This document shows positions 17,051 through 25,400 of a stretch of 64,000 nucleotides of DNA, piece by piece. The stretch is taken from NCBI RefSeq assembly GCF_039541915.1, contig NZ_BAABHD010000084.1, forward strand, positions 496,001 through 560,000. The letters run 5' to 3'. Both the position numbers and the translations under genes were made by a program. The notes beneath the pieces were generated by a model that was not told the origin of the DNA, made no database searches, and worked only from the letters and a program-made list of their open reading frames with translations. Source of the DNA: Nibrella saemangeumensis. GTDB lineage: Bacteria > Bacteroidota > Bacteroidia > Cytophagales > Spirosomataceae. Each line of letters starts with the position of its first letter. Position 1 is the first letter of the stretch.

Positions 17051-17060
17051 TTTGTACCTT
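17051..17060 (+). repeat. Right-end copy of TTTGTACCTT
   Basis: Identical to the copy at 7341-7350 by the integrase. It is preceded by TTAGTGC (17040-17046), as is the first left-hand copy (7315-7321). A single right-hand site opposite three left-hand sites is an asymmetry seen in integrase arm-site layouts. Confidence 0.4.
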
Positions 17061-17125
17061 AACTTTTGTGTACTTCAATAAGTGCAAGATTTACAGGCAG
17101 TTACTATAAAACTATAATTTTCTGA

Positions 17126-18433
17126 ATGCAAACCAGCCAGATCATAGCCAATTTGGGTATCGAAGCCTTGAACCCAATGCAGGAAGCTGCCCACCAGGCG
17201 ATTTTACAGGATACCGATACGTTCCTGATTGCCCCCACCGGTTCCGGTAAGACGGTGGCCTTTCTGTTACCCATTCTGCGGCTGCTTGACCCTGACCAGT
17301 CGGGCGTTCAGTGCCTGGTGCTGGCACCGTCGCGGGAGTTGGCGCTCCAGATCGAGCAGGTCTGGCGTAAAATGGCGACCGGCTTTAAAGTCAACGTCTG
17401 CTATGGCGGGCACCCCATGGCCGTCGAAATCCAGAGCCTGAGCCAGCCGCCGGCCCTGCTGATCGGCACGCCCGGCCGTGTTGCCGACCACCTGGACCGG
17501 GGCACCGTCGATCTGTCGGCCGTGCATACGCTGGTGCTGGATGAGTTCGACAAATCGCTGGAACTGGGCTTTCACGACCAGATGGCGTTTATTGTTGAAG
17601 GCCTGACAGGGCTGCGCAAACGCGTGCTGGTCTCGGCCACCGCCGGCGTTCGGATTCCCTCGTTTGTCGGGTTACGGTCGCCAACCAAACTCACGTTTGA
17701 GCGCGAAGAAGAGGCCGGGAGTTTGGCCATGAAACTGGTTCTGTCAGACGAGGAAGACAAACGAACCACGCTGATTAACCTGCTCGGTTCATTCAACGGG
17801 GAGGCCGCCCTGATCTTCTGCAACCTGCGGGAAACCGCCGAGGACGTCAGTGATGCCTTGAAGCGCAAAGGGTTTTACGTCACCTTTTACCACGGTGGCC
17901 TGGAGCAGGACGACCGCGAACGGGCCCTGATCCAGTTCCGGAACGGCAGCATTCCGTACCTGGTCACCACCGATCTGGCAGCCCGTGGGCTGGATATTCC
18001 CGAGATGAAGCACGTGATTCATTACCAGCTGCCCATGCACCAGCACGAGTTTCTGCACCGCAACGGCCGCACGGCCCGCATGCACGCGTCGGGTACGGGG
18101 TACGTGCTGCTCCACCCCCAGGAGCCGCGACCACCTTACCTGGATGCGTCGATGGAGGAGTTGGCGGTAGCTTCGCAAAATTTCCGGCCGGAGCCGCCGG
18201 AGTTTGTAACCGTGTATATCAGTGGTGGCAAGAAGAACAAGCTGAACAAAGTCGATATCGTCGGCTTTTTCTCGCAGAAAGGGGGGCTGGAGAAAGGCGA
18301 CCTGGGGCTAATTGACGTGAAGGACTTTATCTCGTTTGCTGCCGTCAACCGGCGTAAAGTGAACGACCTGCTGGCGCGTATCAAAGACGAAAAAATGAAA
18401 GGCAAAAAGTATAAAATTGAGGTAGCCCGGTAG
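17126..18433 (+). CDS. DEAD-box ATP-dependent RNA helicase, DbpA-like
   Basis: A cytosolic RNA helicase of 435 residues. Motifs in order: APTGSGKT (36-43), PSREL (69-73), GTPGR (114-118), the Walker B box as DEFD rather than DEAD (139-142), SAT (170-172), ARGLD (287-291) and HRNGRTAR (312-319). The C-terminal 75 residues (VTVYISGGKKNKLNKVDIVGF onward) resemble the RNA-binding domain of DbpA, which targets 23S rRNA during 50S assembly. A ribosome-assembly role is therefore likely. The element's right border lies at or just before its ATG, so the native promoter may have been displaced and element DNA may drive expression. Confidence 0.9.
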   Translation: MQTSQIIANLGIEALNPMQEAAHQAILQDTDTFLIAPTGSGKTVAFLLPILRLLDPDQSGVQCLVLAPSRELALQIEQVWRKMATGFKVNVCYGGHPMAVEIQSLSQPPALLIGTPGRVADHLDRGTVDLSAVHTLVLDEFDKSLELGFHDQMAFIVEGLTGLRKRVLVSATAGVRIPSFVGLRSPTKLTFEREEEAGSLAMKLVLSDEEDKRTTLINLLGSFNGEAALIFCNLRETAEDVSDALKRKGFYVTFYHGGLEQDDRERALIQFRNGSIPYLVTTDLAARGLDIPEMKHVIHYQLPMHQHEFLHRNGRTARMHASGTGYVLLHPQEPRPPYLDASMEELAVASQNFRPEPPEFVTVYISGGKKNKLNKVDIVGFFSQKGGLEKGDLGLIDVKDFISFAAVNRRKVNDLLARIKDEKMKGKKYKIEVAR

Positions 18434-18448
18434 GGTGTTGGTAGACTG

Positions 18449-18530
18449 GTTGATTGGTTCATTAGTTAACTGGGTGTTCGGAAAACCAATAAACCAATTT
18501 ACCAGTTAACCATTGAACGAATCAATCAAC
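18449..18530. repeat. Imperfect inverted repeat of TTGATTGGTT type
   Basis: The left arm (18449-18473) reads GTTGATTGGTTCATTAG and continues to AACTGG; the right arm (18502-18530) is its imperfect complement, ending ATCAATCAAC. A related stretch lies between two other genes at 20841-20865 (TGGTTAATTGGTTGATTC). Such GGTT-rich spacers look like dispersed intergenic repeats. Here it lies between the helicase and ankyrin genes and may terminate the first. Confidence 0.5.
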
Positions 18531-18536
18531 AAAACC

Positions 18537-19016
18537 ATGTCATTTTACTCAACCCGGCCCGAAGACCTGCTGTTTGATGCTGCCCGCAAAGGGGATGTCG
18601 ACTACCTTAAGCAACTTGTAGAGGCCGGAACGGATATGAACATCCAGGATCGTAAGGGTTTTACGCCACTCATCATTGCCGCCTACGATGGCCACCTGGA
18701 AGCTGCCCGCCTGCTGCTCGACGCCAACGCCGACGTAAATGCCCAGGATGCCAGCGGCAACACGGCCCTGATGGGCGTCAGCTTCAAGGGCTACGCCGAT
18801 ATTGCCCAACTGCTGCTGGAACGGGGTGCCGACGTGAATCTCCAGAACGGCAACGGTGGCACCGCCCTGATGTTTGCCACCATGTTTGGTCGTAACCAAC
18901 TCGTCAAACTCCTGCTCGAAAACGGGGCCGACCGCTACATCCAGGATCTCCGGGGCCAGACCGCCCACGACATCGCCATGATGCAGGGGAACGAAGAAGC
19001 GCTGACGATGTTATAG
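18537..19016 (+). CDS. Ankyrin-repeat protein
   Basis: 159 residues almost wholly made of ankyrin repeats, about four and a half units of 33 residues. Consensus pieces are visible: GFTPLIIAAYDGHLEAARLLLDANADVNAQD, GNTALMGVSFKGYADIAQLLLERGADVN, GGTALMFATMFGRNQLVKLLLENGAD. There is no signal peptide or membrane segment, so it is a cytosolic protein-protein interaction module with unknown partner. The TTG at 18513 would add eight residues; ATG 18537 is preferred. It may be co-transcribed with the helicase. Confidence 0.85.
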   Translation: MSFYSTRPEDLLFDAARKGDVDYLKQLVEAGTDMNIQDRKGFTPLIIAAYDGHLEAARLLLDANADVNAQDASGNTALMGVSFKGYADIAQLLLERGADVNLQNGNGGTALMFATMFGRNQLVKLLLENGADRYIQDLRGQTAHDIAMMQGNEEALTML

Positions 19017-19360
19017 GCTTGATCCGGTAAGGGTCGTATCACCTTCAAATTTGAGCCGGCGTTATCTCAACGAATCTGAGGTAGCTCCGGCTTACCTTTT
19101 GCAAGCATTCAACTCACGGTTAACTGAGCCGATAAGCGAGTTAATCTGCCGGACCGATTTTGTGTTTTTTGGGTTCAGAAGTATTCTCTTCGTTCTTCAC
19201 CTGCGTTTTAAATATAATTAATACCGGTTCAAGGGGCGTTTTTCACGGTTCGGTGTTAAGGTTGCCGGAGAACTCATGAATAAAGCAAAACTTTGTCATG
19301 CCCAATGGGGCAACGGCGTATCTCACGCTGGAAAAAACAACCACATCCACACGATCACTC
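19017..19360. other. Intergenic region with one weak hairpin
   Basis: 344 bases between the ankyrin and collagen-like genes. AGCCGG (19054-19059) and CCGGCT (19087-19092) can pair, with an inner CTCA/TGAG pairing and a CTTACCTTTT tail, a plausible terminator for the ankyrin gene. The remainder should contain the promoter of the lipoprotein gene. Nothing else stands out. Confidence 0.4.
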
Positions 19361-20002
19361 ATGAAAACGTATGCATTCCTGATGCTGGCTGCGCTAATCA
19401 GCCTGGCATCCTGTAAAGATGGAGAAGTAGGTCCGCAGGGACCAAAGGGCGATACCGGTGCCCAGGGTCCTAAAGGGGATACCGGCGCTCAGGGTCCGAA
19501 AGGTGATCCGGGTATTCCAGGTACCGGCAGCGCCTGGAGTTATATCTACGAAAAGCAGTCGTCAAACGTGATGGCCGGAGGGCCCGTGTATGATGCCACT
19601 ACCAAACAATACACGTCCTTTGGCCGCAAATCATTTACTCCCGAGAAGTATGCCACCATTGCCGACAAGGGTGTTGTGCTGGTTTACCTGCGGGATGGCG
19701 TTAATGCCTGGACGCTCAGTACGATAACCACCCACTTTGTGATCAGCGATTTGGAAACACAGGGTGCCCGCATCGAGACAGTCGCACGGACTGAACGGGA
19801 TAAAGTAGAGGTAACGGCGAAATTCATTAATGATTTGAACAATGACCAGTCGCTTAAAAACTACCGATTTGATGTCAAGATCATTCTGATTGAGCCAACG
19901 GCAACGGTCGTCAACGACATTCGGACGGGTCGGCTGGACCTGACCAATAGTCAGGCTGTTGAGAAGTATCTGACCATTCAAAAACAGCAGTTGATTCGAT
20001 AA
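19361..20002 (+). CDS. Lipoprotein with collagen-like Gly-X-Y repeat
   Basis: 213 residues from ATG 19361 (an upstream in-frame start at 19298 adds 21 residues that would spoil the signal peptide). The lipoprotein signal MKTYAFLMLAALISLASC gives a lipobox LASC. Directly after it come about eleven Gly-X-Y triplets (residues about 21-55) in repeated GPKGDTGAQ units, the bacterial collagen-like pattern. The remaining about 150 residues form a globular beta-rich domain (SAWSYIYEK..., VVLVYLRDG) of a type often found after such stalks in Bacteroidota lipoproteins. The stalk should trimerise and project the globular head from the membrane. The ligand is unknown. A strong hairpin terminator follows. 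Confidence 0.85.
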   Translation: MKTYAFLMLAALISLASCKDGEVGPQGPKGDTGAQGPKGDTGAQGPKGDPGIPGTGSAWSYIYEKQSSNVMAGGPVYDATTKQYTSFGRKSFTPEKYATIADKGVVLVYLRDGVNAWTLSTITTHFVISDLETQGARIETVARTERDKVEVTAKFINDLNNDQSLKNYRFDVKIILIEPTATVVNDIRTGRLDLTNSQAVEKYLTIQKQQLIR

Positions 20003-20012
20003 GCGCTTTACG

Positions 20013-20068
20013 TACCCAGAAAACCCAGGCTCTTCGCATCACTGTGAAGAGCCTGGGTTTTCTGGGTA
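20013..20068. terminator. Very strong bidirectional terminator hairpin
   Basis: A perfect 23-bp stem (20013-20035 with 20046-20068; core CCCAGGCTCTTC) closes a 10-base loop. It lies between the convergent lipoprotein and SDR genes, so it should stop transcription from both sides. Confidence 0.85.
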
Positions 20069-20101
20069 TTCTGCCATCCCGCAGAAATTGAATGGCAAAG
20101 C

Positions 20102-20830
20102 CTACTTTCCCGGTCGCGACGGGCGAACCTCGATCTTACTCGGCAGCGTGCGCGGGTGCATACGAAGAATGTCCAGCACCAGGTGACCGATGTCTTCCGG
20201 TTGAATCTTCCAGGCATCTTTTTCGCTGGGTTCGTGGTTGTTGAAGTGCGTAGCCACCGAGCCGGGCATAATGGTGCTTACTTTGATGCCTTCATTGCGC
20301 AGGTCGAGCATAACGGCCTGCGTAAAGCCGACCAGTCCAAATTTGCTGGCGTTGTAGGCGGCACCATTCTCAAAGAAGTTGGTACCGGCCAGGCTGGCAA
20401 TGGTAATAAAGTAGCCCTCTGATTCCTTTAGGGCGGCAATAGAGGCTTTGGCAGAGTAGAATACGCCGGTCAGGTTGATGTCGATGGTTTCGTGCCATTG
20501 CTCGGGCGTCAGTTCCTGAATCGGGGCGAAATGCCCGATACCGGCATTGGCGATAACGTAATCCAGCCGGCCCCATTGTTGCAGGATGGTGTCTACGGCC
20601 CGCTGCTGCGAAGCCAGATCCCGAACGTCTGCTTCAATGCCGATGGCGGTGGCCCGGTCGGCCTGCGCCAGGTGAATGTTGTTGAGTTTAGCAGCCGCTT
20701 CGTCCGCAGCCTGCTGAAAGCGGCTTGTAACGGCTACGTTTACGCCTTCCTTGATGAGTACTTCGGCAACGCCGTAGCCAATGCCTTTGGAGCCGCCGGT
20801 AATAAGGGCTGTCTTTCTGATGTCTGCCAT
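20102..20830 (-). CDS. Short-chain dehydrogenase/reductase
   Basis: A classical SDR of 242 residues with a Rossmann NAD(P) site TGGSKGIG (11-18), NAG (95-97), catalytic Ser about 146, and YxxxK (Tyr 159, Lys 163) in GAAYNASKFG. A basic residue after strand 2 (VTSRF) hints at NADPH. The substrate is unknown: the family reduces or oxidises sugars, acyl groups or small carbonyls. It is monocistronic and convergent with the collagen-like lipoprotein. Confidence 0.88.
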   Translation of the reverse strand: MADIRKTALITGGSKGIGYGVAEVLIKEGVNVAVTSRFQQAADEAAAKLNNIHLAQADRATAIGIEADVRDLASQQRAVDTILQQWGRLDYVIANAGIGHFAPIQELTPEQWHETIDINLTGVFYSAKASIAALKESEGYFITIASLAGTNFFENGAAYNASKFGLVGFTQAVMLDLRNEGIKVSTIMPGSVATHFNNHEPSEKDAWKIQPEDIGHLVLDILRMHPRTLPSKIEVRPSRPGK

Positions 20831-21020
20831 GGTTTGGGTGACTGGTTAATTGGTTGATTCATTGGCTGGAGTGCCAGCTTACCTGGATTTGGTTAAACAG
20901 GCCAGGGAACCTTAAAAATAACGGTTGTGGGCGGTGAAGGTTTACCGGTCAGGGACAATTTGGCGCAACGGGATACGGCATCCGATTGGAAAGCAGGTCA
21001 ATAATGAATAGAATTGCTGC

Positions 21021-21542
21021 ATGATTACCTACCGCGAAGCCTTACCGGTCGATGCCGAGCCTATTGCCCAACTCCATGCCCGAAGCTGGCGACATGCCTA
21101 CCGGGGGATTCTGTCTGACGATTACCTCGATAGTAATGCGCTGGACGATCGCCGGGCCCTATGGCAGGAACGCTTTAATCGGCCGGCCTATAGTCAGTAT
21201 ATCCTGACGGCCATCGAAGACGATCAGATCAAAGGATTTGTCTGCGTGTACCGGGATTATGATGAGCAGTGGGGAGCCCTGGTGGATAATTTGCACGTAA
21301 GCCGGGAGTTGAAAGGACAGGGAATTGGTAGTGAACTGTTGCGTGGTGCAGCGCGCTGGGTTCGCCAGACCAGTTCGCATCCGGGCCTGCATCTGTGGGT
21401 GTTTGAGCAGAATCTGGCGGCCCGGCGGTTTTACGGTTATCTGGGTGGTGAGAGCGTTGAACGGGCTGTTAAGGCAAATCCTGGCGGGGGAGATGCCGTC
21501 TCGCTCCGGTACGTCTGGCGGACAGTAGATTCCCTGCTTTAA
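21021..21542 (+). CDS. GNAT family N-acetyltransferase
   Basis: 173 residues spanning one GNAT fold. The N-terminus has the typical R-A---D---I--L---SW pattern (YREALPVDAEPIAQLHARSWRHAYRGIL). The acetyl-CoA pyrophosphate loop is LKGQGIGSELL (about 98-108), followed by LWVFEQNLAARRFYGYLGG, the motif-B helix and strand. The acceptor is not predictable; small-molecule amines or a protein N-terminus are both possible. It stands upstream of the bicupin gene with a 46-base gap and may be co-transcribed. Confidence 0.85.
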   Translation: MITYREALPVDAEPIAQLHARSWRHAYRGILSDDYLDSNALDDRRALWQERFNRPAYSQYILTAIEDDQIKGFVCVYRDYDEQWGALVDNLHVSRELKGQGIGSELLRGAARWVRQTSSHPGLHLWVFEQNLAARRFYGYLGGESVERAVKANPGGGDAVSLRYVWRTVDSLL

Positions 21543-21588
21543 CTACTTAGAACAACGATCAGGTAATTTCCTGTACACGGTACATCGT

Positions 21589-22353
21589 ATGTTAAAAGCT
21601 GTTCTAGCCGGGGTGGTTCTTTGTTTGCTGCAGTGGCCGCTGCTGCCATCGATTCAGTCAAAAGTATATACCTGGCGGGAAACCCCGGTCATCCGGAAAG
21701 CTAACTCCGAACAGCGAAAGATTCTGGACGGAGAAACACTGGACTTCCGGCATATGGCGGTCCATGCGACTACGCTGCCGGCGCATCAGGCTCCGCACCC
21801 GGCGCACAAACACAATGACGAAGAACTCATCATCATCAAAGAAGGTGAGCTGACCGTAACCATCGAAGGGAAGACAAAAACGCTCGGTCCCGGCAGTGTC
21901 GCCCTGATGATGCCCGGCGACGAACATGGCTTCGAAAACAAGGGGGATAAACCGGCGACCTACTATGTCATGCGCTATGAGTCAAAGGAGCCGGTGGATC
22001 TGGAGCGGGGCCAGAAAGCCGGCGGCTCATTCTGGGTCGATTGGAACGAGGTAGCTTTTAAACCCCATGACAAAGGCGGTATCCGGCGCATGTTTGACCG
22101 CGCTACGGCCATGACCAAACGCTTTGAGATGCACGTCACCACCCTGAACCAGGGATTATGGAGCCACCCGCCCCACACGCACCGGGCCGCCGAGATCCTG
22201 CTGATGATCGACAATAACGCGCAGGAGAGCATCAACGGCGTTCTGCAACCAGCTACCACCGGCGACCTGATCTTTCTGGAGTCCAGCGTTCCGCACGCTA
22301 TCCAGAACACCAGCCCCGGTGCCTGCACCTACTTCGCCTTCCAATTCGAGTGA
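21589..22353 (+). CDS. Secreted bicupin protein
   Basis: 254 residues with an N-terminal hydrophobic segment (about 1-25) that looks like a signal peptide or anchor. Two cupin domains follow. The first has HPAHKHNDEELIIIKEGELTVTIEG with metal ligands in HxHxxxE and a later His in GDEHGF. The second has HPPHTHRAAEILLMI with its later His in VPHAIQN. Double cupins include oxalate decarboxylases, dioxygenases and ureidoglycine aminohydrolase-like enzymes, and the sequence does not tell which. Both metal sites look intact. Confidence 0.75.
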   Translation: MLKAVLAGVVLCLLQWPLLPSIQSKVYTWRETPVIRKANSEQRKILDGETLDFRHMAVHATTLPAHQAPHPAHKHNDEELIIIKEGELTVTIEGKTKTLGPGSVALMMPGDEHGFENKGDKPATYYVMRYESKEPVDLERGQKAGGSFWVDWNEVAFKPHDKGGIRRMFDRATAMTKRFEMHVTTLNQGLWSHPPHTHRAAEILLMIDNNAQESINGVLQPATTGDLIFLESSVPHAIQNTSPGACTYFAFQFE

Positions 22354-22361
22354 AGAGAGAG

Positions 22362-22422
22362 GAGTGATGAGTTAAGAGTGATGAGCGATGAGTTGCTGGC
22401 GCGTCAACTTAACTCATCACTC
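22362..22422. terminator. Bidirectional hairpin between bicupin and PAS kinase
   Basis: GAGTGATGAGTTAAG (22362-22376) is exactly complementary to 22408-22422, a 15-bp stem with a 31-base loop that has further GTTG/CAAC pairing. The right arm overlaps the last bases of the kinase gene, as expected of a shared terminator between convergent genes. Confidence 0.65.
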
Positions 22423-25400
22423 AACAGTCCTCCGCATCGGCAGAATGATGTGGAAGGTAGCGCCCTGGCCTTCCCGGGCCTCGGCCCAGATCCCGCCCTG
22501 GTGGTTGTTGACGATCCGCTGGCAGAGGGCTAATCCGATACCGGTACCTTCGTACTGTTGCCGGTGGTGGAGTCGCTGAAAAAGGCCGAAGATCTTGTCG
22601 GCAAACGCCGGTTCAAAGCCAATACCATTGTCGGCTACGATAATCTCACAATGCGGCAGCCGGTGATTCAGCGTTTCAAAACCGTTAACCTCCTGCGCCG
22701 ACAGTTGCCGGCTGGTGATGGTAATGACCGGCGGTACACCCTCCCTGGTAAACTTAAGCGAATTGCTGATCAGGTTGTAAAAAAGCTGATTCATCTGCAG
22801 GGGAACGGCGTCGATGGTGCCTAAATCCCGGTACTCAACCCGCCCGTTTTTCTGGGTCAGCAGCAGGTCGAAGTCCTTCAGGACGGTGGCAATGGTCTCG
22901 TTCAGGTCTACCTCCGCAACGGACTGCGCATTGTGGTTGATGCGCGAAAAGTCAAGGATGTTTTTGATGAGCACCGACATGCGGTTTGCCGACTCCTCGA
23001 TTTTGTGCAGGTACCGGCGGCTTTCGGCGCCAATGTCCTCCTGAAATCGTTCGGTCAGCAGGCCGGAGTAGATCTGAATTTTGCGCAGGGGCTCCTGCAG
23101 ATCGTGTGATGCCACGTAGGCGTAGCGCTCCAGTTCCTGGTTTGACTGCTGAAGCTGGAGGTTCGATTTCTTGAGTTCTTCCGTCCGTAACTGCACCAGT
23201 TTTTCCAGCGCCTGCTCGGTCATGCGCTGGGCGGTAATGTCCTGCGATGTGCCCCGGACCAGGTACGGAACCCCCTCGTCGGTGAAAAATACCCTGGCCT
23301 GCGTGTGGAGGATGCGTTCTTCGCCGGTCTGCTGGTTGATAATGCGATACTCCAGGTCCATCCGGCCACCCGACACCGGGTTCAGGGCCGCCTGAAACCG
23401 CCGGTCAAGTTCCGCCACGTCGTCGGGATGCATGCACCGGGCAATCACTTCCGGCGTAACCGCTTCCGTGACGCCCAGCCACGTTTTCGTGCGGTCGGCG
23501 GTGGTCATTTTGCCCGTCACCAGGTTGTTGGTCCAGGTGGCCAGTTCCGCCAGGTCAACGGCTTCGCGGAGGCTTTCTTCGGCTTCCTTCAGCTGCCGGT
23601 TAGCCAGTACCGATTGGGTAACATCCACCGCCATGTTCAGGATAGCGTATACGTTGCCGTCGGCATCCCGCAGGGGTTTGTAGGTAAAATTGAAGTAGAA
23701 GGTCTGCAGTTTTCCGTCGACCATCAGGTTGGCCTGGTCTTCGGTCGCCTGGTAGGCAACACCGGTGGTATATACCTGAGTCAGCAGCTGGTAGAAGGGC
23801 TGGCCCTCCAGTTCCGGCAGAGCCTCACGCAGCTTTTTGCCGATGACGGAGGCATCTTTGCCCCAGAGTTTCAGCATGGCCTCATTGGCGAGCTGAATCA
23901 CCATGTCCGGGCCCGAATACACGGCCGTGGCCATGGGCGCGTCCAGCACTAGGTTTTTGAAACGCTTCTCACTTTCTTCCAGTTCTTTTCGGGCCTGCAC
24001 CTGCAACGTCACTTCGGTGGCAACGACCATGATCCCGTTGATGGAGCCGCTGGCTTCCCGAACGGGGGCATACACGAAGTTAAAGAAACAATCTTCCAGC
24101 CGGCCTTTGCGCTGGAGCTGAGCCAGCACTTCGTAGCCGTAGTGCGCGTTGCCGGATTGGTAAACCCCTTCGAGCAGTTCAACAAAACCCTGCCCTTCAA
24201 TTTCCGGCAGCGCTTCCAGCAGGGGCTTGCCGATGATCTCCGGCCCTTTCCCCCACAGGTTGAGAATGGCTTCGTTGGCCGATTCAATAACCAGCGTCTC
24301 TCCCCGCAACAGGCCAATGGCCATGGGGGCCTGCATGATCATGCTGCGGAACCGGGCTTCGCTTTCAACCAGAGCCTGCTGGGTGGCCAGTTCAGGGCGC
24401 ATATCCCGCATCACGGCTCCTACCGCTACCGGATTGCCGCTGTCGGGGTCATCGATGCGAATGGTGTTGTTGAAAACGGGAAAGATTTCGCCGGTCTTAA
24501 GGTGGCGAACCAGCATCACCCCCGACCAGCGCCCCGTATTCATCACCGACGGTAATACTTCCTGTTCTACAAGCGGGAAATGCTCGGGCGCGTGGAGTTC
24601 AGAAATCGGCGTCTCCAGCACCTCCTGTTCGTTTTCGAAACCCAGCATGTCCCGACCGGCTTTGTTCAGGTAGGAGTTACGACCGTCCAGTTCCAGGATC
24701 GACATCAGCTCGATGCTGTTATCGACCAGGGCCAGCATTTTTCGCTGTGCTTCCTGGGCGATCAGTTCCGGCCGGAGGTCGCGCATGGTAAATCCCCGGC
24801 CAATGGGCTTGCCGGTATGCGGATCATCAATCCGGATGCCGCTGGCGTGGCACGGTATGAGTTCACCGGTTTTAAAATGCCGGAGGGTTACGCGTCCCGA
24901 CCAGGATCCCTGGCTCAGCAGGGTTGGTACGGCAACATCCCTGATCACGCTGAATTGGTCGGGGGTGTAAAACTCGGGTACGGTCTGTCCGGCGGTACTT
25001 CCTTCGTCCAGCCCGACCAGGTCCCGGCCCGCCCGGTTGATGTACACCACCTGACCTTCCAGCGTGGCAATGGCCATAAAGCTGAGGCTGTTGTCGACCA
25101 GCGCCTGTAACCGCTGCTGGTCCTCCCGCAGCGCCACATCCTGGGTGATGTCCTGGACAATGGAAAACAGGCTTTCGGGCTGTCCGGCATCACCCGGATT
25201 GACGGTCGTATGGAGGCTGATCCAGATGACCCGCTTGTCTTTGCGGACGCACCGATGGCGCGTGACCAGCGAGCCTGACCGGTTGGCGGCCAGGTCGGCC
25301 AGTTGATGCTGAATACGGAGCATATCTTCGGGATGCGTTATCAGCGTAAAAGACCTGGCGAGGAGATCGTCCGGTTCGTACCCCGTCATCCGGCAGAATG

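Larger units (their letters stand above)
16686..17125. other. Right end of the element, non-coding
   Basis: 440 bases without a convincing gene. Just after the last stop is a tight GC hairpin (CTACGCG and CGCGTAG, 16688-16703). A perfect inverted repeat (16817-16866), a TTTGTACCTT site (17051-17060) and the candidate right attachment sequence (17118-17132) follow. A 70-codon GTG-start frame at 16703-16915 spans the inverted repeat and is not considered real. The stretch should also hold the promoter of the DEAD-box helicase. Confidence 0.6.
7191..17132. mobile_element. Integrated element with tyrosine recombinase and its own replication genes
   Basis: Bounded on the left by the S10 peptidase promoter region and on the right by the DEAD-box helicase start. 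Content: integrase, several unknown proteins, an HTH protein, a VRR-NUC nuclease, an SF3 helicase, a DUF6371 primase-like protein, and a coupled pair of unknown genes. All genes point the same way and the DNA looks AT-richer than both flanks (by eye, not measured). The borders are provisional: they follow a 13/15 match, TTTGCTGAATGTAAA (7191-7205) versus TTTTCTGAATGCAAA (17118-17132), the second overlapping the helicase start codon. No structural phage, relaxase or conjugation genes were recognised, so a satellite or mobilised plasmid-like element is more likely than a complete prophage. Confidence 0.75.
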
